Below are positions 46,267 through 56,078 of a DNA stretch of 64,000 nt, one piece after another; the first letter of the stretch is position 1; each line of letters starts with the position of its first letter. The stretch comes from Saccharothrix carnea (lineage in GTDB: Bacteria; Actinomycetota; Actinomycetes; Mycobacteriales; Pseudonocardiaceae). Position numbers and translations under genes: made by a program. The stretch covers positions 806,001-870,000 of the forward strand of contig NZ_PYAX01000001.1 of the NCBI RefSeq assembly GCF_003014735.1, read 5' to 3'. The notes beneath the pieces were generated by a model. The model saw only the letters and a program-made list of their open reading frames with translations. It ran no database searches and was not told where the DNA came from.

Positions 46267-47145
46267 ATGACCTTCACCGGCTTGTACGTACCGCTGATCA
46301 CGCCGTTCGACCGGTCCGGGGGCGTGGCCCTCGACGCCCTGGACGCCCTCGCCAACCGGGCGTTGGACGACGGCGCACGCGGCCTGGTCGTGCTGGGTAC
46401 GACCGGGGAGCCTTCATCCCTCACCCCGGCCGAGCAGCAGGCGGTGCTGGACGTGGCGGCCCGGGTCTGCCGTGCACGGCACGCCCCGTTGGTGGTCGGT
46501 GCAAATACATCCGCAACCTTGCAGAACCTGCGGGGTCATGCAGAAGTAACGGCAGCCTTGACCGTAGTACCGCCGTTCGTCCGCCCAGGCCAGGACGGCG
46601 CGGTGGCCTACCTGACCCGGTTGGCGACGGACAGCCCGGTCCCGTTGATTGTCTACGATATCCCGTATCGCACGGGCCAGTACCTGTCGGCGGCGGCGTT
46701 GCGGCGACTCGCGGACGTGCCCGGGATCGCGGGCCTGAAGTACGCGGCGGGCGGGATCAACGCCGACACGGTCGACCTGTTCGCCGACCTGCCGGACTTG
46801 GCGATCCTCGGCGGAGACGACACGTTCATCTCACCGTTGCTGGCACTCGGCGCGCACGGCGGCATCCTGGCTTCGGCACACATCGCCACCACCGAGTTCG
46901 TCCGGTTGATCGACGCCTGGCATGCCGGTGACGTGGCCGTGGCGCGCGCTCTGGGCGGACGGCTCGCCCGGTTGTCGGCGGCGCTGTTCGCCGAACCCAA
47001 CCCCACCGTGATCAAGGCCGTCCTGCACGCACAGGGCCACATCCCCACCCCGGACGTCCGCCTCCCACTGCTGCCCGCTCACCCCGACAGCACGACCGCC
47101 GCCCTCACCGCTGCCGAACACCCGCTCGCCACACCGCATACGTGA
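46267..47145 (+). CDS. Dihydrodipicolinate synthase/NAL-family class I aldolase
   Basis: 292 residues. TIM-barrel lyase: [10 protein letters not shown] (substrate carboxylate loop, Thr kept), VYDIPYRTG (catalytic Tyr and Arg kept) and the Schiff-base Lys in GLKYAAGG at about residue 157. The YY(N)xP motif that supplies a second Tyr in true DapA is [12 protein letters not shown] here, so that Tyr is replaced. Probably not the housekeeping lysine enzyme; a sugar-acid or amino-acid derived pyruvate aldol/lyase is likelier. The last 41 bases overlap the convergent hutI end. Confidence 0.88.
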   Translation: MTFTGLYVPLITPFDRSGGVALDALDALANRALDDGARGLVVLGTTGEPSSLTPAEQQAVLDVAARVCRARHAPLVVGANTSATLQNLRGHAEVTAALTVVPPFVRPGQDGAVAYLTRLATDSPVPLIVYDIPYRTGQYLSAAALRRLADVPGIAGLKYAAGGINADTVDLFADLPDLAILGGDDTFISPLLALGAHGGILASAHIATTEFVRLIDAWHAGDVAVARALGGRLARLSAALFAEPNPTVIKAVLHAQGHIPTPDVRLPLLPAHPDSTTAALTAAEHPLATPHT

Positions 47146-48247
47146 GCGGGACTCCTGGCCTGTAGGCGAGGTGCGTGGCCGATGGGGCGTCGAGGATGTG
47201 GAGGTCGGCGCGGGCGCCGGGTGACAGATGACCGACTTTGTCAGTTTGCAATGCCTTGGCGCCGTTGAGCGTGGCGGCGGTGACGGCTTCCTCGATGGTC
47301 ATGTGCATCTGGAGGACCGCCGTGGTGATGCAGTACGCCATCGAGGTGGTGTACGAGCTGCCCGGGTTGCAGTTGCTGGCGAGGGCGACGGTCGCGCCCG
47401 CGTCGAGGAGTTGCCGGGCGGGCGGCAGCGATTGGCGGGTCGACAGGTCGCAGGCCGGGAGCAGGGTGGCGACGGTGGACGAGTTCGCCAACGCGTCGAT
47501 GTCGGCGGCGGAGAGGTAAGTGCAGTGGTCGACGCTGGCCGCACCCAGCTCCACCGCCAACCGCACGCCGGGGCCTTCGCCGAGCTGGTTCCCGTGCACC
47601 CGCAGGCCGAGGCCCTTCGCGGCAGCGGCTTCCAGCACGGCCCGCGACTGGTCGGCGTCGAACGCGCCCTGCTCGCAGAACACGTCCGCCCACCGCACGT
47701 GCGGCGCGACGGCGTCGAGCATCTCGCCGATCACCAGTGACACGTAGTCGTCGGCGTCAGCACCTGGTGGGATGAGATGTGCACCCAGGAAGGTGACTTC
47801 ATCGACTTCCTGGGCCGCGATCCGAGCCGACCGCACCTCGTCCGCGACGTTCAGCCCGTAGCCGGTCTTGGTCTCGATCGTGGTCGTCCCCTGCGCCACG
47901 GCCTCGCGGACCAGCCGTCGCACATTGTCTACAAGATCCCGATCGGAAGCGGCCCGCGTCGCGTCGACGGTCACCGCGATACCGCCTGCTGTATACGAAG
48001 TACCGGCCATGCGGGCCTCGAACTCGGTGGTCCGGTCACCGGCGAACACCAGGTGAGTGTGGCTGTCCACCCAACCGGGGAGAACCGCCCGCCCCTCCAC
48101 GTCGACCCGCTCGTCGGCCGCCGGCGCGGAGGCCGCAGAGCCGACCCACTCCACCCGGTCGGTGAAGACGAGGGCGGCGTCGGTGAGGCGGCCGAGCTCG
48201 GGGTCGTTGGTGGTCAACTCCCCGATGCCGGTGATGAGGGTGCTCAC
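47105..48247 (-). CDS. hutI: Imidazolonepropionase
   Basis: 380 residues; opens imidazolone-5-propionate to N-formimino-L-glutamate. Metal-binding [20 protein letters not shown] near residue 60-80, [27 protein letters not shown] with His, VDHCTYLS and [20 protein letters not shown]. The GTG at 48247 overlaps the DUF397 stop (GTGA) and starts at the conserved [10 protein letters not shown]; an ATG-like start further out would intrude on the DUF397 gene. Last gene of the hut cluster. Confidence 0.95.
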   Translation of the reverse strand: MSTLITGIGELTTNDPELGRLTDAALVFTDRVEWVGSAASAPAADERVDVEGRAVLPGWVDSHTHLVFAGDRTTEFEARMAGTSYTAGGIAVTVDATRAASDRDLVDNVRRLVREAVAQGTTTIETKTGYGLNVADEVRSARIAAQEVDEVTFLGAHLIPPGADADDYVSLVIGEMLDAVAPHVRWADVFCEQGAFDADQSRAVLEAAAAKGLGLRVHGNQLGEGPGVRLAVELGAASVDHCTYLSAADIDALANSSTVATLLPACDLSTRQSLPPARQLLDAGATVALASNCNPGSSYTTSMAYCITTAVLQMHMTIEEAVTAATLNGAKALQTDKVGHLSPGARADLHILDAPSATHLAYRPGVPLTYAVWRAGVRQR

Positions 48248-48429
48248 GAACGGAGGAACCTCTGCCACGCGGACGCCGAGAACGCCACCACGCCCGCCTC
48301 CGGGCTCTTCGAGTCCCGCACGCCCACGGCCGGGCCGGAGAAGGCCACCTCGACGCAGTTGTCGTTGTCGGCGTCACCGCTGCAACTGCTCGTCCGCCAG
48401 ACCAAGCCGGTGGGGTCCACAACGGACAC
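48244..48429 (-). CDS. DUF397 protein
   Basis: 61 residues. Typical DUF397: [50 protein letters not shown]397 genes usually follow an XRE/DUF5753 regulator and the pair resembles an antitoxin-like regulatory module in streptomycetes. Here the XRE partner is broken, and the gene sits inside the hut operon, coupled to hutI. Confidence 0.93.
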   Translation of the reverse strand: MSVVDPTGLVWRTSSCSGDADNDNCVEVAFSGPAVGVRDSKSPEAGVVAFSASAWQRFLRS

Positions 48430-48441
48430 GAAGACCGCCTC

Positions 48442-48630
48442 TCATTCACGCTCGCCAACGATCCGCTCGACCAGGGATCGAATCCTCCGGACCGAGCGCC
48501 TGCCCGGGCAGGTCGTCGAACAGCAGTTTAGCCCGACCCACCTCTTCCCGGTCCTCGATGTGAAGGGCGCGCTGGCCCACGTGTGCGCCGAGATCGGTCG
48601 ACAGGACACTGACAACACTGGGAATCTCGC
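48442..48630 (-). pseudogene. Frameshifted C-terminal remnant of an XRE/DUF5753 regulator
   Basis: Minus-strand translation from about 48628 gives EIPSVVSVLSTDLGAHVGQR, ALHIEDREEVGRAKLLFDDL and PGQALGPEDSI, the end of a DUF5753 domain, but the frame then hits a stop. A one-base shift near 48482 recovers RSLVERIVGERE and a natural stop next to DUF397. The N-terminal HTH and most of DUF5753 are missing because hutF ends at 48638. Confidence 0.7.
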
Positions 48631-48637
48631 CACCCGA

Positions 48638-49906
48638 TCAGGGGATCGCCTCCAGCAGGAGCCTGGCGACGTCACCCAGCTGTTCGTGCACGCCGTCGCG
48701 GGCTACGACCTTCCCCCCTACTACTACGACAGAGACGTCCGACGCCGTCGCGGCCAGGACAATTTGCTCTGGGGCGGTGCCGGCGGTCCGGATCGAGTTC
48801 ACCCGGACGGCGACGAGATCGGCCGGGGCGCCGACTTCCAGCCGGCCGGCTTCGGGCCGGCCGATGGAGGCGTGGTTCGTCAGGGCGGCAACGAGTTCCG
48901 CCGGCGTGAAACGGCCGCGTTCGCCGGTGCGGAGGCGTTCGTTGTGCTCCAGAGCGCGCGCCTCCAACAACGGGTCGATCACGGCGTGCTGGTCGCTGCC
49001 CAACGACAGCGGCGAACCGGCCTCCACCAACTCCCGCGCCGGGCCGATGCCATCCGCCAGATCGGCCTCCGTCGTCGGGCAGAAGCACACGCCGGTGCGG
49101 GTCGAGCCGAGCAGGCCGATATCCTTTGTAGACAAATGAGTCCCGTGGACGGCCGTTGTGCGGGGTGTCAGGGCGCCCGCCTCCGCCAACAACTCGGTCG
49201 GCGTGAGGCCGTACGCGGCCAGGCACGCTTCGTTCTCGGCCGGTTGCTCCGACAGGTGTACGTGCAGCGGCCGATCGGGGAACGCGCCCGCTACCAGCGA
49301 CAATGTTTCACGTGGCACAGCGCGGACCGAGTGGATGGCCGCGCCGATCTTGGTGTTCGCATCACCGCGCAGCTCAGCGACCCGATCCAGCCACCGGTCC
49401 CCCGTCTCGTCGGAGAACCGCTCCTGCACCCCTCGCACGGGCTGCCCGATCCCACCCGCCAGATAGCAAGCGTCCAACAGGGTGAGCCTGATCCCGGCGT
49501 CGAGCGCGGCCTGTCGCAACGCCTCCGCCATCTCGTTCCCACCGTGGTGCAGGTAGTGGAACTCACCCACCGCCGTCACGCCGGCCACGGCCATCTCCGC
49601 GTACGCGGCCCTGGCCAGGCGCAGGTACGAATCAGGCGTCAACCGCTCGGCCACCGCGTACATCCGGTCGCGCCACGTCCAGAACGTGCCGCCATCGGCG
49701 TGCGTGCGCCCGCGCAACGCCCGGTGGAACGCGTGCGAGTGGGCGTTGGCGAAACCGGGGAACACCAAGCCGTAGAGCCGTTCCACGCCGAGCGGAATCG
49801 TGTCCACAGAGGACACCGCCGAGATGACCCCGTGCTCCACCCGCACCAGCACCCGCGACGCGATGCCGTCCGGCAACCAGGCCCGCTCGCACCAGAAGCT
49901 CTTCAT
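48638..49906 (-). CDS. hutF: Formimidoylglutamate deiminase
   Basis: 422 residues; converts N-formimino-L-glutamate to N-formyl-L-glutamate and ammonia. Amidohydrolase metal motif FPGFANAHSHAFHRALRGRT (about 50-70), VGEFHYLHHGG, LHVHLSEQPAENEAC, AVHGTHLS and SLGSDQHAVIDPL with metal Asp. ATG overlaps the stop of the M20 gene (ATGA). Its presence marks the two-step HutF route, which needs a formylglutamate deformylase. Confidence 0.94.
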   Translation of the reverse strand: MKSFWCERAWLPDGIASRVLVRVEHGVISAVSSVDTIPLGVERLYGLVFPGFANAHSHAFHRALRGRTHADGGTFWTWRDRMYAVAERLTPDSYLRLARAAYAEMAVAGVTAVGEFHYLHHGGNEMAEALRQAALDAGIRLTLLDACYLAGGIGQPVRGVQERFSDETGDRWLDRVAELRGDANTKIGAAIHSVRAVPRETLSLVAGAFPDRPLHVHLSEQPAENEACLAAYGLTPTELLAEAGALTPRTTAVHGTHLSTKDIGLLGSTRTGVCFCPTTEADLADGIGPARELVEAGSPLSLGSDQHAVIDPLLEARALEHNERLRTGERGRFTPAELVAALTNHASIGRPEAGRLEVGAPADLVAVRVNSIRTAGTAPEQIVLAATASDVSVVVVGGKVVARDGVHEQLGDVARLLLEAIP

Positions 49907-51081
49907 CGCGTCAAGTGCTCCAACGTCGTCGCCAACGCCACCACGCCCGCCGCGCAGTCGTCCGCCTCGGCGAACTCCTCCGGCGCGTGGCTGATCCCGG
50001 TCGGGTTGCGCACGAACAGCATGGCGGTCGGCACGTGCGCCGCCAGGATCCCGGCGTCGTGCCCGGCACCGGTCGGCAGCGCCGGGGTGGCGTCACCGAG
50101 GGCCTCCCGGACGCGGGACATGAGACCGGGGTCGAAGTGCACCGTCCCGCCCCAGCTCTCCTCAATCACGCGCACCTCGCACCCCTCCTCGGCCGCCGCC
50201 TCACGGGCCGCCGACGTGATGTCCGAGACCACCTCACGCGTGCGCGGCTCGTCGTCCGCCCGCGCGTCCAACCACACGTCCACCGACGACGCGATCACGT
50301 TGGTGCCACCGGGGTTCGGCACGATCCGCCCCACGGTGGCCCGCGCGCCGGACGTCGCCGCACGGCGAGCGGCCAGCACGAGCGCGGCGGCGGGCAGCAT
50401 CGGGTCGCGCCGGTCCTCGATCACCGTCGCACCGGCGTGGTTGCCCTCGCCCGTGAACGTGTACCGCCACCGCCCGTGCGCGAGGATCGAACTGGCCAGC
50501 CCCACCGGCACGTCCAGCCCGCGCCCCTGCTCGACGTGCAGCTCCACGAAAGCCCCGATGGACGCCAGCGCGCGGTCGTCGCGGCCCATCCGCAACGGGT
50601 CGAACCCGGCCGCGTGGGCGGCCTCGCCGAACGTGATGCCGTCCGCGTCCGTCAACCTGCACGCGGCCTCCGCCGTGATCGCACCGGTCATCAGCCGCGA
50701 CCCGAGGCAGGCGACGCCGAACCGCCCGCCCTCCTCCTCCACGAACACCACGATCGCCAACGGCTTCGACGGCACGAACCCGCGAGAGCGCAGCAGGTCG
50801 AAAGCCTGCAACGCCGACACGACACCCAACGGCCCGTCGAACGCCCCACCACCCGGCACCGAGTCGAGGTGGCTGCCGGTGATCACCGCATCCGGCCCCG
50901 GCTCGCCCCACCACGCCCAGAGGTTGCCGTTCCGGTCGGGCCGCACGTCCAGCCCCCGCCGCTCGGCCTCCTCCACGAACCACGCGCGCAGCTCCCGTTC
51001 GACCTTGTCGAACCCGTGGCGCGAGTAGCCACCACGCCGCCGGTCACGCCCGACGTCGGCGATGTCCGCGAGGTCAGTCAT
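49903..51081 (-). CDS. M20-family amidohydrolase (allantoate amidohydrolase-like)
   Basis: 392 residues, family length. Di-metal M20 signatures: [20 protein letters not shown] (metal His and Asp, about 67-86), [18 protein letters not shown] with catalytic Glu-Glu (about 112-130), FVELHVEQG, and [11 protein letters not shown] near the end. Named allantoate amidohydrolase/hydantoinase-like by family. It lies between hutU and hutF with 4-8 base overlaps on both sides. No classical HutG is present, so this enzyme may hydrolyse N-formyl-L-glutamate. Confidence 0.9.
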   Translation of the reverse strand: MTDLADIADVGRDRRRGGYSRHGFDKVERELRAWFVEEAERRGLDVRPDRNGNLWAWWGEPGPDAVITGSHLDSVPGGGAFDGPLGVVSALQAFDLLRSRGFVPSKPLAIVVFVEEEGGRFGVACLGSRLMTGAITAEAACRLTDADGITFGEAAHAAGFDPLRMGRDDRALASIGAFVELHVEQGRGLDVPVGLASSILAHGRWRYTFTGEGNHAGATVIEDRRDPMLPAAALVLAARRAATSGARATVGRIVPNPGGTNVIASSVDVWLDARADDEPRTREVVSDITSAAREAAAEEGCEVRVIEESWGGTVHFDPGLMSRVREALGDATPALPTGAGHDAGILAAHVPTAMLFVRNPTGISHAPEEFAEADDCAAGVVALATTLEHLTR

Positions 51082-52717
51082 CGGTGCTCATCGGGATGTG
51101 GACGTCCTTCGACGCGGCCACGTCGACCGCCCGCTGGTACCCGGCGTCGACGTGCCGGATCACGCCCATGGCGGGGTCGTTGGTCAGCACCCGCTCGATC
51201 TTCTGCGCGGCCAGCGGCGTGCCGTCCGCGACCGTCACCTGACCGGCGTGGATGGACCGGCCGATGCCGACGCCACCACCGTGGTGCAGCGACACCCAGG
51301 TGGCACCGGAAGCGGTGTTGACCAGCGCGTTGAGCAACGGCCAGTCGGCGATCGCGTCCGAGCCGTCGGCCATCGCCTCGGTCTCCCGGTACGGCGACGC
51401 GACCGAGCCGCAGTCGAGGTGGTCGCGGCCGATGACGATCGGCGCCGACAGCTCGCCCGAGGCCACCATCTCGTTGAACTTCAGGCCGGCGAGGTGGCGT
51501 TCGCCGTAGCCGAGCCAGCAGATCCGGGCGGGCAGGCCCTGGAACTCGACGCGATCACCGGCCATCCTGATCCACCGCGCGAGCTTCTCGTTCTCCGGGA
51601 ACAGCTCGAGGATCGCCCGGTCGGTCTTGGCGATGTCCTCGGGGTCACCCGACAGCGCGGCCCAGCGGAACGGGCCCTTGCCCTCGCAGAACAGCGGCCG
51701 GATGTAGGCGGGGACGAACCCGGGGAAGTCGAACGCCCGCTCGAAGCCGCCGAGCTTGGCCTCGCCGCGGATCGAGTTGCCGTAGTCGAACACCTCGGCG
51801 CCGCGGTCCAGGAAACCCACCATGGCCTCGACGTGGTCGGCCATCGACTCGCGGGCCCGGTCGGTGAACTCGTCGGGCTTGGCGGCGGCGTAGTCCGGCC
51901 AGTCCTCGACCGGGACGCCCTTCGGGCAGTACGCCAGCGGGTCGTGCGCGGAGGTCTGGTCGGTGACGATGTCCACCGGCACGTCCCGGCGCAGCAGCTC
52001 CGGCAGCACCTCGGCCGCGTTGCCGATCAGGCCGACCGACAGCGCCCGGCCCTCGGACTTCGCGGCCAGCACGCGGGCGATCGCGTCGTCGATGTCGTCG
52101 GCGATCTCGTCCAGGTAGCGGGTCTCCACGCGGCGGCGGGCGCGTTGCGGGTCGACCTCGATGCAGAGCGCCACGCCCTCGTTCATGGTGACCGCAAGCG
52201 GTTGCGCGCCGCCCATGCCGCCCAAACCGGCGGTGACGGTGAGCGTGCCGCGGAGGGTGCCGTCGAACCGCTTGTCGGCCACGGCGGCGAACGTCTCGTA
52301 GGTGCCCTGGAGGATGCCCTGGGTGCCGATGTAGATCCACGAACCGGCCGTCATCTGGCCGTACATGGTCAGGCCCTCGGCCTCCAGCCGGCGGAACTCG
52401 GGCCAGTTCGCCCAGTCCGGCACCAGGTTGGAGTTCGCGATGAGCACGCGCGGCGCCCACTCGTGCGTGCGCATGACGCCGACCGGGCGGCCGGACTGCA
52501 CGAGCAGCGTCTCGTCGTCCTTCAACTGCGCCAGCTCGCGGCTGATGGCGTGGAAGCTGGGCCAGTCGCGGGCGGCCTTGCCCGTACCGCCGTAGACGAC
52601 GAGGTCTTCGGGGCGTTCGGCCACATCGGGGTCGAGGTTGTTGTGGAACATCCGCAGCGCGGCCTCGGTCGGCCAGCTCCGCGCGGTCAGTTCGGTCCCT
52701 CGGGCGGCACGCACCAT
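51074..52717 (-). CDS. hutU: Urocanate hydratase
   Basis: 547 residues; hydrates urocanate to imidazolonepropionate using tightly bound [53 protein letters not shown], then [20 protein letters not shown] and the signature with [20 protein letters not shown]. The ATG at 52717 gives a TGATG overlap with hutH; a GTG three bases earlier is possible. Central hut operon gene. Confidence 0.96.
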   Translation of the reverse strand: MVRAARGTELTARSWPTEAALRMFHNNLDPDVAERPEDLVVYGGTGKAARDWPSFHAISRELAQLKDDETLLVQSGRPVGVMRTHEWAPRVLIANSNLVPDWANWPEFRRLEAEGLTMYGQMTAGSWIYIGTQGILQGTYETFAAVADKRFDGTLRGTLTVTAGLGGMGGAQPLAVTMNEGVALCIEVDPQRARRRVETRYLDEIADDIDDAIARVLAAKSEGRALSVGLIGNAAEVLPELLRRDVPVDIVTDQTSAHDPLAYCPKGVPVEDWPDYAAAKPDEFTDRARESMADHVEAMVGFLDRGAEVFDYGNSIRGEAKLGGFERAFDFPGFVPAYIRPLFCEGKGPFRWAALSGDPEDIAKTDRAILELFPENEKLARWIRMAGDRVEFQGLPARICWLGYGERHLAGLKFNEMVASGELSAPIVIGRDHLDCGSVASPYRETEAMADGSDAIADWPLLNALVNTASGATWVSLHHGGGVGIGRSIHAGQVTVADGTPLAAQKIERVLTNDPAMGVIRHVDAGYQRAVDVAASKDVHIPMSTDD

Positions 52718-54222
52718 CACAGGGCTCCCTTCCGGATCAGGTCTTCGGCGGCGGCGATCTCGGGCGCGAGGTGGCGGTCCGGGCCGGGACCGGGGACGTG
52801 CTCGCGCAGCTTCGCGACGGCCGCCGCGGTGGCGGGGGCGGGGTTGAGCGGTTTGCGCAGGTCCAGGGCCCGTGCGGCGGTCAGGAACTCGATCGCGAGC
52901 ACGCGCCGCAGCCCGTCCACGGCCTGGCGCAGCTTGCGCGCGGCCGACCAGCCCATGGAGACGTGGTCCTCCTGCATCGCGCTGCTCGGGATCGAGTCGA
53001 CCGACGCGGGCACCGCCAGCCGCTTGAGCTCGCTGACGATCGCGGCCTGCGTGTACTGGGCGATCATGTGGCCGGAGTCGACGCCCGGGTCGTGCGCCAG
53101 GAACGGCGGCAGGCCGTGCGACCGGTTCACGTCGAGCATCCGGTCGGTGCGGCGTTCGGCGATGCTCGCCACGTCCGCGGTCGGGATGGCGAGGAAGTCC
53201 AGCACGTAGGCGATCGGCGCACCGTGGAAGTTGCCGTTGGACTCGACCCGGCCGTCCGCCAGCACCACCGGGTTGTCGATGGACGACACCAGCTCGCGGT
53301 CGGCGACGGTCTCGGCGTAGGCGACGGTGTCCCGGGCCGCCCCGTGGACCTGCGGCGAGCAGCGCAGCGAGTAGGCGTCCTGGACGCGCGTGCAGTCCGG
53401 GCCGCGGTGGCTGTCCATGATCTCGGAGTCGCGCAGGATCTCCGCCATGCGCCGCGCGGAACGCCCCTGGCCGGGGTGCGGGCGCAGAGCTTGGAGGTCG
53501 GCGGCGAACACGCGGTCCGTGCCGAGGAGGGCTTCCACGCTCATCGCGGCGGTCAGGTCGGCGACGTCGAGCAGGTAGGTCAGGTCCTTGATCGCCAGGA
53601 CCAGCATGCCGAGCATGCCGTCCGTGCCGTTGATCAGCGCCAGGCCCTCCTTCTCGGCCAGGCGGACGGGCTCGATGCCCGCGGCGGCGAGGGCTTCGGC
53701 GGCCGGGACCAGGTTGCCCCCGGCGTCCCGGACGTCACCTTCGCCGGTGAGGGCCAGGGCGGCGGCGGACAGCGGCGCGAGGTCGCCGGAGCAGCCCAGC
53801 GAGCCGAACTCGTGCACGACCGGCGTGATACCGGCGTTGAGCATCGCGGCCATCGCCTCGGCGGTCTCCAGCCGGACGCCGGTGTGGCCGCTCGCCAACG
53901 TCTTCAGCCGGAGCAGCACGAGGGCGCGCACGACCTCGCGCTCGACCTCGGGCCCGGCGCCCGCCGCGTGCGAGCGGACCAGGGACTGCTGGAGGGCGGC
54001 ACGGCGGTCCGGCGGGATGTGCCGTACCGCCAGCGCGCCGAACCCGGTGGACACGCCGTAGGTGGGCCGCTCGGCGGTGGCCAGGCGTTCGATGTGCGCC
54101 CGGGCGGTGGTGACCGCCTCGCGGGCCGCCTCCGTGATCTCCACGCGCGCGTCGCCTCGGGCCACGGCGTGGACGTCGTCGCGGGTCAGGGGTTTCGGAC
54201 CCAGCTGCACGGGTTGCTGCAT
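52717..54222 (-). CDS. hutH: Histidine ammonia-lyase
   Basis: 501 residues; deaminates L-histidine to urocanate. The MIO prosthetic group arises from Cys-Ser-Gly in [20 protein letters not shown], the actinobacterial variant of the usual Ala-Ser-Gly. [16 protein letters not shown] supplies the active-site Tyr, [12 protein letters not shown] and [20 protein letters not shown] are conserved. ATG 54222 is the first codon of the hut operon; a palindrome lies 55-70 bases upstream. Confidence 0.95.
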   Translation of the reverse strand: MQQPVQLGPKPLTRDDVHAVARGDARVEITEAAREAVTTARAHIERLATAERPTYGVSTGFGALAVRHIPPDRRAALQQSLVRSHAAGAGPEVEREVVRALVLLRLKTLASGHTGVRLETAEAMAAMLNAGITPVVHEFGSLGCSGDLAPLSAAALALTGEGDVRDAGGNLVPAAEALAAAGIEPVRLAEKEGLALINGTDGMLGMLVLAIKDLTYLLDVADLTAAMSVEALLGTDRVFAADLQALRPHPGQGRSARRMAEILRDSEIMDSHRGPDCTRVQDAYSLRCSPQVHGAARDTVAYAETVADRELVSSIDNPVVLADGRVESNGNFHGAPIAYVLDFLAIPTADVASIAERRTDRMLDVNRSHGLPPFLAHDPGVDSGHMIAQYTQAAIVSELKRLAVPASVDSIPSSAMQEDHVSMGWSAARKLRQAVDGLRRVLAIEFLTAARALDLRKPLNPAPATAAAVAKLREHVPGPGPDRHLAPEIAAAEDLIRKGAL

Positions 54223-54276
54223 GTGCCCATCTCAACCCGGCGACCGGATCCGCACGACCCGACATCCGCCGATCGT

Positions 54277-54292
54277 GTCTGGGATCCGAGAC
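54277..54292. promoter_or_regulatory. Palindrome GTCTGGGATCCGAGAC between hutH and ABC operon
   Basis: 16-bp near-perfect palindrome (14 of 16 positions symmetric, GGATCC centre) in the divergent promoter region. Reminiscent of GntR-type operators. Candidate hut operator. Confidence 0.5.
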
Positions 54293-54369
54293 GCCTCGGC
54301 CAACCGAAATCGCTCCCCTCACGTCCTTGCCCACCGGTAGCGTCACGAAATCCACCATGGGGGGTGACC

Positions 54370-55308
54370 ATGAGTGTCCGTGTGCAGGACCTGACCCGCA
54401 CGTTCCGCAAGGGCAAGGGCTGGCGGCCCAAGGGCGACCAGGTGACCGCGCTCGACGGGCTCACGCTGCACGTGCCGGAGCACGAGGTGCACGGCCTGCT
54501 CGGCCCGAACGGCGCGGGCAAGACCACGCTCTGCAAGATCCTGTCCACGATCCTGCTGCCCACCTCGGGCACCGCCGAGGTGCTCGGTCACGACGTGGTG
54601 AGCGGCGCGGCCGAGATCAGGCGCCACGTCGGCATCGTGTTCGGCGGCGAACGCGGCCTGTACGGCAAGCTCACCGCGCGGCAGACCCTGCGCTACTGGG
54701 CCGCGCTCCACCTGCTCCCCGACGCGCGGGCCAAGGAGCGCACCGACGCGCTGCTGACCCGCCTCGGCCTCGCCGACAAGGCCGACGACCTCGTGGAGAC
54801 GTTCTCGCGCGGCATGAAGCAGCGCGTGCACCTGGCGCGCGGCCTGATCGGCGACCCGAAGCTGATCCTGTTCGACGAGCCGACCACCGGCATGGACCCG
54901 GTGGCCGCCCGCGACTTCCGCGAGCTCATCACCGAGCTGCGCGACGAAGGCCGCACCATCCTCATCACCACCCACGACATGGACGAAGCCGAAGAGGTCT
55001 GCGACCGCGTCACCCTGATCGACAACGGCCGGGTGCTCGCCACCGAGACGCCGCGCGGCCTGGCCGAGATGTCCGGCCTGCACCGCTGGGTCGAGGCGGA
55101 GACCACGCTCGACGTCACCGGCATCCCCGGCGTCGTCGGCACCGAGACCCGCAACGGCCTGCTGCGCGTCAAGACCACCGACGACCGAGCGGCCCGCGCG
55201 GTGCTCGACTTCCTGCTGGACAACGGGGTGCGCTCGGTGCACGCCGTGCCGCCCCGGCTGGAGGACGTCTACCTGGACCTCATCGGCCGCCGCGGCATGG
55301 AGGTCTGA
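54370..55308 (+). CDS. ABC-2 exporter ATPase
   Basis: 312 residues. Walker A GLLGPNGAGKTTLCKILSTI (about 45-64), signature FSRGMKQRVHLARGL (about 148-162), Walker B LILFDEPTTGMDP, H-loop TTHDMDEAEEVCDRV. DrrA-like drug/antibiotic exporter ATPase with the usual C-terminal domain. ATG 54370 preceded by GGGGGG. Followed after 2 bases by the first permease. Confidence 0.94.
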   Translation: MSVRVQDLTRTFRKGKGWRPKGDQVTALDGLTLHVPEHEVHGLLGPNGAGKTTLCKILSTILLPTSGTAEVLGHDVVSGAAEIRRHVGIVFGGERGLYGKLTARQTLRYWAALHLLPDARAKERTDALLTRLGLADKADDLVETFSRGMKQRVHLARGLIGDPKLILFDEPTTGMDPVAARDFRELITELRDEGRTILITTHDMDEAEEVCDRVTLIDNGRVLATETPRGLAEMSGLHRWVEAETTLDVTGIPGVVGTETRNGLLRVKTTDDRAARAVLDFLLDNGVRSVHAVPPRLEDVYLDLIGRRGMEV

Positions 55309-55310
55309 GC

Positions 55311-56078
55311 GTGCGCCTGTTCCTGTCCGGTGCGCGCACCCAGTTCTGGCTGGTCCGCAGGCACCCCGACGAGCTGCTGACGCTGTGCACGATCCCGTTC
55401 ACCGTGGTGATGCTGCTGTCGATCGTGATGCACGCGGCCCGGCCCGACCTGATCGCCAACGCGTTCCTCGCACCCACGCTGATCGGGCTGTGGGGCTTCT
55501 CCACGGGCCTGGCGGCGGAGGTGCTCGTCGGCGAGCGCTGGACGTCGACGCTGGAGCTGGGCATGGCCGCGCCCGGCTCGCTGCACCCCGTGTACCTCGG
55601 TCGGATCTCGGCGGTGATGCTGCTGGGCGTCGTCCCGCTCGGCGAGACGTGGCTGCTGGGCAAGCTCCTGTTCGGCGTGGCGCCGACCGTGCACCACCCG
55701 TGGGTGTTCTGGGCGGCGATGGCGGCGTCGGTGTTCGCGATGGCAGGCACCAGCCTGCTGCTGGCGGTGACCATGCTGCTGTCCAAGAACAGCAACAACT
55801 ACCTGAACTTCATCGGCTTCCCGATCTACCTGCTGTCCGGCGTGATGGTGCCGGTGCAGTACCTGCCGGAGTTCCTGCAACCGCTGTCCCACGTGATCTT
55901 CCTGTCGTGGTCGGCCGACCTGATGCGCGATTCCCTGGCCGCCGCGCCGGTCGCGGGGGCCGGGTGGCGGCTGCTGGCGATCGTCGGCCTCGGCGTCGCC
56001 GCGCTGGTCGGCGGCCGGGTCCTGCTCGCGCTGAGCCTGCGCCGGGCGCGCGAGCTGGGGACGGTGACGTATGCGTGA
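55311..56078 (+). CDS. ABC-2 exporter permease 1
   Basis: 255 residues, six TM helices. RLFLSGARTQFWLVRRHPDE at the cytosolic start, then MLLSKNSNNYLNFIGFPIYL with LLSGVMVPVQYLPEFLQPLS, the ABC-2 permease hallmark after TM4. GTG start. Overlaps the second permease by 8 bases, giving a heteromeric exporter. Confidence 0.92.
   Translation: MRLFLSGARTQFWLVRRHPDELLTLCTIPFTVVMLLSIVMHAARPDLIANAFLAPTLIGLWGFSTGLAAEVLVGERWTSTLELGMAAPGSLHPVYLGRISAVMLLGVVPLGETWLLGKLLFGVAPTVHHPWVFWAAMAASVFAMAGTSLLLAVTMLLSKNSNNYLNFIGFPIYLLSGVMVPVQYLPEFLQPLSHVIFLSWSADLMRDSLAAAPVAGAGWRLLAIVGLGVAALVGGRVLLALSLRRARELGTVTYA

Noticed and set aside
47777..51028. 1083-residue plus-strand frame across the hut genes
   Set aside because: Antisense to hutI, DUF397, hutF and the M20 gene, each with recognised motifs and coupled starts.
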